A stretch of 64,000 nt of DNA from JBBQXY01 sp051004815 (GTDB lineage: Bacteria > Chloroflexota > Ktedonobacteria > Ktedonobacterales > Ktedonobacteraceae). The number at the start of each line of letters is the position of its first letter. The stretch's first letter is position 1. The translations under genes and the position numbers were made by a program. Below are positions 59,430 to 64,000 of this stretch, piece by piece. The notes beneath the pieces are model-generated. The model was given only the letters and a program-made list of their open reading frames with translations. It had not been told where the DNA came from and made no database searches. The DNA is taken from NCBI GenBank assembly GCA_051004815.1, contig JBPCJY010000018.1:11817-75816 (forward strand), read 5' to 3'.

Positions 59430-60737
59430 ATGGCAGAGCAAAAATTTGACGCGATAATCGTTGGGGCAGGGCCAGCGGGGAGCAGTGCCGCGTTGGCACT
59501 GGCACGCGCAGGATTACAGGTAGCATTGATCGAGCGCGGCGAATATGCGGGGGCGAAAAATGTCTCAGGGGCCGCGCTGTATGCACCGAATTTGTTGGCC
59601 GACTTGTTGCCCAACTATTGGGAAGAGGCTCCCGTTGAACGCTATTTGACGCGCCGTGCCGTGACCTTCCTGGCGGCGGAATCGTCCATCGCCATGGATT
59701 TTCGCACCAACCACTTCGCACAACCACCCTACAATGGCTTCACCGTATTACGCCCCAAATTTGATCGCTGGCTCGCTGGCAAAGCTGAGGAAGCAGGTGC
59801 ATTGCTGATTACTTCTACGGTGGTGGATGATTTTATGTATGAGCAAGGGAAGATCTGTGGCGTAATGTGTCGTCGCGAGAACGGAGAGCTATACGCTCCA
59901 GTAGTAATCGCTGCCGATGGAGCGAACTCTTTTCTTGCCAAGAAAGCCGGTTTGCAGCACGAATTTCGCGCCGATGAAATGACGCTCGGCGTGAAAGAGG
60001 TGTTGCGCCTCGACGCCCATACCATCGAGGAACGCTTCAATTTGCACGGCGACGAGGGCATGACCAACGAATATGTTGGTTTCGCCACGGGCGAGGTCAA
60101 AGGCGGTGGATTCCTCTATACCAATCGCGAGACGCTTTCCATCGGGGTGGTGACGCAAATTGCCTCGCTCTCCGCAAAGCGGGTGAAGCCCTACGAACTG
60201 CTGGATCAGTTCAAACACCATCCAGCACTTGCCCCACTGGTACGTGATAGCGTGACGCTGGAATATTCGGCACATATGATACCCGAAGGTGGTTGGGCGA
60301 TGTTGCCACAGCTCTCAAAAGGTGGACTATTGGTAGTGGGCGACGCGGCAGGTTTTGTCTTCGCGGCAGGGCTGTTCTTAGAGGGCATGAATTTCGCGAT
60401 TGCGTCGGGATTGGCAGCCGCCGAGGCGATTAAGCTGGCCCATGCCGAGCAGGATTTCTCGGCGTTGAGCCTGTCGCGCTATCGCAAGCGACTGGAAGAT
60501 AGTTTTGTTTTGCAAGACTTGAAAAAGTTCCGCCATGCCCCCAACTTTGTCAATAACGAACGCTTGCAAAATCTCTATCCCGAACTGTTTTGTGCGGCAG
60601 CAGAAAATATCTTCCGTTCCAATGGTCAGCCGCGTCACAAGATTGGGCGGGTCATGTATGATACGCTGCGTGGAAAAGTACCGCTGCACACATTGCTTAG
60701 CGATGGCTGGCAAGCAGCACGAGCATTATTCTTTTAG
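59430..60737 (+). CDS. fixC: FixC-like ETF:quinone oxidoreductase flavoprotein
   Basis: A 435-residue FAD enzyme of the FixC / ETF-QO / geranylgeranyl reductase group. The FAD site is 'AIIVGAGPAGSSAALALA' (about residue 9); 'KNVSGAALYAP', 'IAADGANSFLAKKAGL' and 'LLVVGDAAGFVFAAGLFLEG' are family motifs. It should pass electrons from an electron-transfer flavoprotein to quinone or to ferredoxin with its FixX partner, which starts 34 bases later. No fixA/fixB (ETF) genes are in the window. AAAGG lies just before the ATG. Confidence 0.9.
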   Translation: MAEQKFDAIIVGAGPAGSSAALALARAGLQVALIERGEYAGAKNVSGAALYAPNLLADLLPNYWEEAPVERYLTRRAVTFLAAESSIAMDFRTNHFAQPPYNGFTVLRPKFDRWLAGKAEEAGALLITSTVVDDFMYEQGKICGVMCRRENGELYAPVVIAADGANSFLAKKAGLQHEFRADEMTLGVKEVLRLDAHTIEERFNLHGDEGMTNEYVGFATGEVKGGGFLYTNRETLSIGVVTQIASLSAKRVKPYELLDQFKHHPALAPLVRDSVTLEYSAHMIPEGGWAMLPQLSKGGLLVVGDAAGFVFAAGLFLEGMNFAIASGLAAAEAIKLAHAEQDFSALSLSRYRKRLEDSFVLQDLKKFRHAPNFVNNERLQNLYPELFCAAAENIFRSNGQPRHKIGRVMYDTLRGKVPLHTLLSDGWQAARALFF

Positions 60738-60771
60738 CCGATGTGATAGGCAAGTCAAGGAGCCGACAATC

Positions 60772-61044
60772 ATGCAACCAATTGAGGAGCGTCTGGAGCT
60801 CGTACGCTTCAAAGTTGATAAGACCGCGCATATTCGCGTCAATACCGAAACCTGCCAGGGGTGCGATACGACGCCCTGTGTGTTCGTCTGTCCGGCTGGC
60901 CTTTTTGAAATCCTGGGCAACGAGATGCATTTTTCCTATGAACACTGCCTGGAATGTGGCACCTGTTACGTAGCTTGCGAACGCAAGGCCATCGAGTGGG
61001 AATATCCAAGAGGCGGGTGGGGCGTGAGTTTTCGGGCGTCGTGA
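60772..61044 (+). CDS. fixX: FixX-like ferredoxin
   Basis: A 90-residue ferredoxin-like partner of FixC. 'CQGCDTTPCVFVCPAGLF' and 'CLECGTCYVACERKAIEWEY' give the cysteines for Fe-S binding, and 'YPRGGWGVSFR' is the usual FixX end. ATG 60772 was chosen because AAGGAG stands 9 bases upstream. Its stop is followed by a composite hairpin element at 61057-61142. Confidence 0.92.
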   Translation: MQPIEERLELVRFKVDKTAHIRVNTETCQGCDTTPCVFVCPAGLFEILGNEMHFSYEHCLECGTCYVACERKAIEWEYPRGGWGVSFRAS

Positions 61045-61056
61045 GGACATTCTTGT

Positions 61057-61142
61057 TTTGAGTTGGGGACAGCTTTGTAGCCTGTGGCTGCAAAGCCGTC
61101 CCCAACTCAAATATATTCGCGAACTGCCAACGGCAGTGAGGA
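61057..61142 (+). repeat. Composite hairpin element, copy B
   Basis: A long hairpin (61057-61070 with 61098-61111, plus an inner stem of about 11 pairs) is followed by an A/T-rich spacer and GCGAACTGCC..GGCAGTGAGGA (61119-61142). The second half matches 46040-46063 in all but the loop. It lies 12 bases after the fixX stop and may end its transcript. Confidence 0.7.
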
Positions 61143-61188
61143 GTCTCAAAAGAGCGTAGGTCTGGAGAGCTATATCCTGCTTGCTCGC

Positions 61189-61762
61189 CTAGCCGACAGC
61201 CTTAAAATCTGGCCCAGTATCAACACCTTCGTCAAAGACAATCTGAATACTTTTGACCGTTTCTCCGGGCGTAATTGCTGGAAAAGCCGTTGCTGGATCA
61301 TAACGATTTTTGTGCCATGTGAATCCATTAGCATCTGGCCCAACAGGTGTACTACTAATTGGGGTGGGTGAGGCGCATCCAATAAAGTGGGTCACATTAT
61401 CACTGGTGGTCACGTTAAATCGTGGCGCACCGGCTCCGCAATGACCATTATCCCGCACATCCCATCCGATTTCGGTGAGCACTATCCCTTTGACGTTGGT
61501 AATATTCGCACCGGAAGCCGAATTCGTTGTGGTCTTCGTGAGCTTCGTCAAAAGCAATGCCTCGTTCTTCCCACTTGTATTATCACCTTGCCCTGGTGGC
61601 CTCTACCGTTTCTGTGTGACCAGGATCGTATTCAAACGGAACGACTGCGATAGCATGACCCTTACCACCGCCATTAGGACTTGTAGAGGTTGACGCTGAC
61701 GCGGGTGATTTCGCGAATGATGCCAGAGGAACCATCACTCCAAGCAGCAAAAGACATACCGT
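61189..61762 (-). pseudogene. Secreted protein gene, 5'-truncated by the IS and frameshifted
   Basis: On the minus strand, starting at the IS edge, the frame reads 'VCLLLLGVMVPLASFA' (the core of a signal peptide), then 'NGGGKGHAIAVVPFEYDPGH'. An extra G in a GGG run (61591-61593) then shifts the frame. The next frame continues 'DNTSGKNEALLLTKLTK', 'IVLTEIGWDVRDNG' and 'SIQIVFDEGVDTGPDF' to a stop at 61189. The start codon and the basic residues of the signal peptide are missing at the junction. It looks like one exported beta-rich protein, cut by the element and then decayed. The family is not recognised. Confidence 0.65.
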
Positions 61763-61765
61763 TCT

Positions 61766-63010
61766 CTAAAACATGGACATTTGGGACACAGCCCAAACAT
61801 CGCCTTTAGTTCCTGCTTCAACGGGAATAGTTTCACTTACAGGAAACTGCAAGCCAGAGCTACTCTCTCCACAGGCGTTTTGTGTGTCGATGGAACTCAC
61901 CGCCACATTTCTTATATTGATTGCTGCATTCACATCTCTATCAAGCACCATGCCGCATGCATCACAGATGAAGGTACGTTCACTGAGTTTCAAGACAGGT
62001 TTTACATACCCACATTCCGAGCAGGTTTTACTTGACGGATAGAAGCGATCTATCGTGACAAGGCGTGTTCCATGCCATGCAGACTTATACTCCAATTGCC
62101 GTCGTATCTCGCCAAAGTTGCTATCACTCACCGCTTGCGCGAGGCAATGGTTTTTGAGCATACCCGCTACGTGCAAATCCTCAATCGCTACCAGGGCGTG
62201 GTTTTTGACCAGGTAGGTTGTCAGTTTATGCGCTGTATCTTTGCGGATATGGGCAATGCGAGCATGGGTTTTAGCGATGTGCAAGCGCGTCTTGGCGCGG
62301 TTCTTGCGTCGAGACTTTTGCTTCTCTAAGCATTTAAGCTTCTTTTGTGCATGTTTCAAAGCGCGTGGGTTCTCAAAGATGGTGCCATCAGAGCAAGTCG
62401 CCAGCGTCTTGATACCCAGGTCTACACCGATAGCAGAAGTGGCCGTAGGGATGGGCTTCTCTTGTTCCTCTTCCACTTGTATGCTCACATACCAGCGTCC
62501 GGCCTGTTCGCTGACCGTGGCACTGAGTATCTTGGCATCAGTGGGAATGTAGCCATGCTCATGCAAGCGTAAGCGTCCCAGGCGTGGCAATTGCACAGCA
62601 TCAGAGAAGACTTTGATAGAACCCGTCAAGCGAAACGAGCCTATCGCTTTGCTCTTTTTCTTGAACCTGGGGAAACCGAGCTTGCCTCTGAACTTGCCCT
62701 GGGCTTTCAGCTTCAGCTTGCGGTAGAAATTTTTGTATGCTTTTTCCAGATCACGCAACGCCTCTTGCATCGCGCACTTCGATACCTCGTACATCCAAGG
62801 ATACTCAGTGTGCTTTAAGGCGTTCAGTTGCTTGTGCAAGTCGATAGCAGTAGGCCGTTTGCTAGTAGTACGATAGACTTCCTGGCATCGAGCCAGCCCA
62901 AAGTTATAGGCAAAACGAGCGCAGCCAGCATGTTTGAGACACGCTGTGCGCTGCTCATTGTTCAGGTCTAACTCGGTTTTGTAGCCACGTACTACCTTTA
63001 TTTCATTCAT
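61766..63010 (-). CDS. tnpB: TnpB RNA-guided endonuclease
   Basis: A 414-residue TnpB of the IS200/IS605/IS607 kind, the small ancestor of Cas12. The RuvC-like residues are complete: Asp in 'AIGVDLGIKTLATCSDG' (about 197), Glu in 'ALVAIEDLHVAGM' (about 280) and Asp in 'MVLDRDVNAAINIRN' (about 360). The zinc ribbon is 'CSECGYVKPVLK' with 'FICDACGMVL'. The N-terminus 'VVRGYKTELDLNNEQRTACL' is typical. The start overlaps the accessory gene by 8 bases (ATGAATGA). TnpB cuts the empty target site, guided by an RNA from the element end, and so keeps the element in place. Confidence 0.93.
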   Translation of the reverse strand: MNEIKVVRGYKTELDLNNEQRTACLKHAGCARFAYNFGLARCQEVYRTTSKRPTAIDLHKQLNALKHTEYPWMYEVSKCAMQEALRDLEKAYKNFYRKLKLKAQGKFRGKLGFPRFKKKSKAIGSFRLTGSIKVFSDAVQLPRLGRLRLHEHGYIPTDAKILSATVSEQAGRWYVSIQVEEEQEKPIPTATSAIGVDLGIKTLATCSDGTIFENPRALKHAQKKLKCLEKQKSRRKNRAKTRLHIAKTHARIAHIRKDTAHKLTTYLVKNHALVAIEDLHVAGMLKNHCLAQAVSDSNFGEIRRQLEYKSAWHGTRLVTIDRFYPSSKTCSECGYVKPVLKLSERTFICDACGMVLDRDVNAAINIRNVAVSSIDTQNACGESSSGLQFPVSETIPVEAGTKGDVWAVSQMSMF

Positions 63011-63491
63011 CCTCTACTTCCCAGTCATAGCTAAAATCGCTATCACTATCACCGTCAAAGTAGCCGCTATCAAGAATTTCCTGCATTTGAAGATAGTTGC
63101 TAGCCATATCAGGGAATTTGCTATCTTTCCACTTCTGGTTAGCTACCCACTCGACATAGTCTTTTGGCACCTCACTAAAACGCTTCCCTTTATGCTTTCC
63201 AAATGGCAATACAACATCATAGCCCTTGAGTTCATCCTGTAACTTGAGATATTCGACATGCTGATTTTTGGCTTCAGCATAAACGCGAATGCCTGTCTCT
63301 CTCAGTTCATCGATACGAATCGTGCGCGGTTTTGCCCACTCGCTTTCCATCAGGTATGGCGTACGCTCAACTTCACCATTGCCTAATGGTTTGAGGTAAG
63401 CATGTGATACAGGACAAAAGAGCGTTTTGCCTTGTTCTAAATAAGGAAGCATCGTCAATAGATCAGTCAATAGATCATCTGTCTCTTTCAT
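63003..63491 (-). CDS. DUF3820-like accessory protein inside the IS element
   Basis: A 162-residue protein between recombinase and TnpB. Residues 88-115 hold 'VLPFGKHKGKRFSEVPKDYV' and 'EWVANQKW', the core of DUF3820, a small domain found at the end of some exonuclease-like and phage proteins. The N-terminal 85 residues contain 'LFCPVSHAYLKPLG' and are not recognised. The C-terminus is very acidic ('DGDSDSDFSYDWEVEDE'). It starts directly after tnpA and overlaps tnpB, so it is part of the element. The function is unknown; it may assist cleavage, guide handling or regulation. Confidence 0.7.
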   Translation of the reverse strand: MKETDDLLTDLLTMLPYLEQGKTLFCPVSHAYLKPLGNGEVERTPYLMESEWAKPRTIRIDELRETGIRVYAEAKNQHVEYLKLQDELKGYDVVLPFGKHKGKRFSEVPKDYVEWVANQKWKDSKFPDMASNYLQMQEILDSGYFDGDSDSDFSYDWEVEDE

Positions 63492-64000
63492 CTACTCTTC
63501 TTCCTTCATCGCCTGTTCAACACACTGCTTGATCTTCTCAGCACGGTGCTTGCTTTGTCGTCGCCCATAGATACGAGCGGCCATGCTGGTGATGACACTC
63601 ACAAAATCGTCTACCAGTTCATCACCGGTATCACTCTGAAAAATCATCTCGATACGGCGTCCTTGTGCCGCTAACAAGGTCTCAATAGAGTGACTTCCAA
63701 AGCGGGTAAGTCGATCACGGTTCTCAACAATGATTGTTCCGATGCTCGTATCAGCTAATAGCTTTGCGAGCTTGGGACGCTTGTCATTGAGTCCTGATGC
63801 AATCTCAGTCACTTCTTTTGCCACCTGATAGCCTTTGGCGGCAGCGTAATCTTTGAGACGCACAAGTTGCCGTTCTAAGTCTTCCTTTTGACCGATAGAA
63901 GATACCCGCGCATACAAGGCGATACGGCCCATCAGAGGATGTGGGTCTGATGCATCACGCACAATGACCGTGCCAGTCGCGGTTTTGTAGGCGTCTAAGG
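63492..64000 (-). CDS. tnpA: IS607-type serine recombinase TnpA (N-terminus outside window)
   Basis: The visible 169 codons hold the serine recombinase domain. The catalytic Ser is in 'IALYARVSSIGQKEDLERQL', the arginine motif is 'VENRDRLTRFG', and 'DELVDDFVSVITSMAARIYG' starts the long helix. Before it, 'LDAYKTATGTVIVRD' looks like the end of a MerR-type DNA-binding domain, and the frame is open to base 64000, so the start is outside the window. The GTG at 63962 is internal. It catalyses excision and insertion of the element. Confidence 0.9.
   Translation of the reverse strand, partial: LDAYKTATGTVIVRDASDPHPLMGRIALYARVSSIGQKEDLERQLVRLKDYAAAKGYQVAKEVTEIASGLNDKRPKLAKLLADTSIGTIIVENRDRLTRFGSHSIETLLAAQGRRIEMIFQSDTGDELVDDFVSVITSMAARIYGRRQSKHRAEKIKQCVEQAMKEEE

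Larger units (their letters stand above)
61760..64000 (-). mobile_element. IS607-type element with TnpA, accessory gene and TnpB (right part)
   Basis: Three genes on the minus strand, tnpA-accessory-tnpB, with abutting or overlapping ends. The edge downstream of tnpB falls near 61760, where the reading frame of the cut secreted-protein gene resumes. The other edge is beyond the window. IS607 elements insert without target duplication, so no flanking repeat is expected. Confidence 0.8.

Overview
The window reads as chromosomal DNA from a Chloroflexota bacterium, most likely of the Ktedonobacteria type (multicellular, spore-forming soil Chloroflexota). This is inferred from the gene content: two-component genes and very long regulators, a BTAD-AAA-TPR regulator, DUF4388 and BON/PRC-barrel proteins, a TnpB-bearing IS607-type element, and intergenic repeats of the 'TCATTCTGAGCG' kind. 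No rRNA or tRNA gene was found to fix the taxonomy. Most genes have clear Shine-Dalgarno sites and are packed into operons with overlapping or abutting stop and start codons.

Layout. 1-3647 (+): an FtsX-type permease cut by the window edge, an ECF sigma factor, a membrane-anchored probable anti-sigma factor and an ABC ATPase. 3703-6392 (-): a PRC-barrel/BON protein and a polytopic membrane sensor. 6626-9759: a small Cys-rich protein, a GH1 beta-glucosidase and a secreted GH5 cellulase. 9830-14936 (-): a compact four-gene redox module (NuoB-like; NuoI-like fused to part of NuoE; NuoF-like; a three-part NuoG-N/GltD/polyferredoxin protein). 15223-17564 (-): an orphan HicB and a GT39-type membrane glycosyltransferase. 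17825-18919 (+): leuB. 18920-29292 (-): a chemosensory operon (DUF4388 protein, two CheY-like regulators, CheW, MCP, hybrid CheA, small coiled-coil protein). 29575-33170 (-): a KdpDE-like GAF/PAS histidine kinase and OmpR-type regulator pair. 33867-37874 (+): a 1335-residue BTAD-AAA-TPR regulator. 37875-39244: a decayed, repeat-rich stretch with one intact DUF4177-like gene and one truncated copy.

39245-42702 (-): an AttH/CrtC-like lipoprotein coupled to an MMPL transporter. 42919-43422 (+): smpB. 43423-44869 (-): an MFS transporter preceded by a 57-residue one-span membrane protein. 44993-47907 (-): three related GNAT acetyltransferases, one with an internal deletion. 47991-48272: an inverted-repeat element with an amplified 38-bp unit. 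48327-50125 (-): a DrrAB-like ABC exporter. 50437-51355 (-): two small unknown genes, one in its own promoter-terminator unit. 51496-56180 (-): a moxR-DUF58-transglutaminase operon. 56539-58226 (+): a quinone oxidoreductase and a nucleoside phosphorylase-like protein. 58227-59352: tandem 17-bp arrays and two broken genes. 59430-61044 (+): fixC-fixX. 61189-64000 (-): a secreted-protein gene cut by an IS607-type element that carries a serine recombinase, a DUF3820-like accessory gene and TnpB.

The most distinctive systems are the NuoB/NuoIE/NuoF/GltD module, which has no NuoD or membrane subunits, and the tnpA-DUF3820-tnpB operon. Also notable are the chemosensory operon with a Q/N/F/G-rich MCP tail and no CheR/CheB, and a two-copy composite hairpin element found downstream of unrelated genes. 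All functional statements rest on motif recognition from the sequence; no database search was run.
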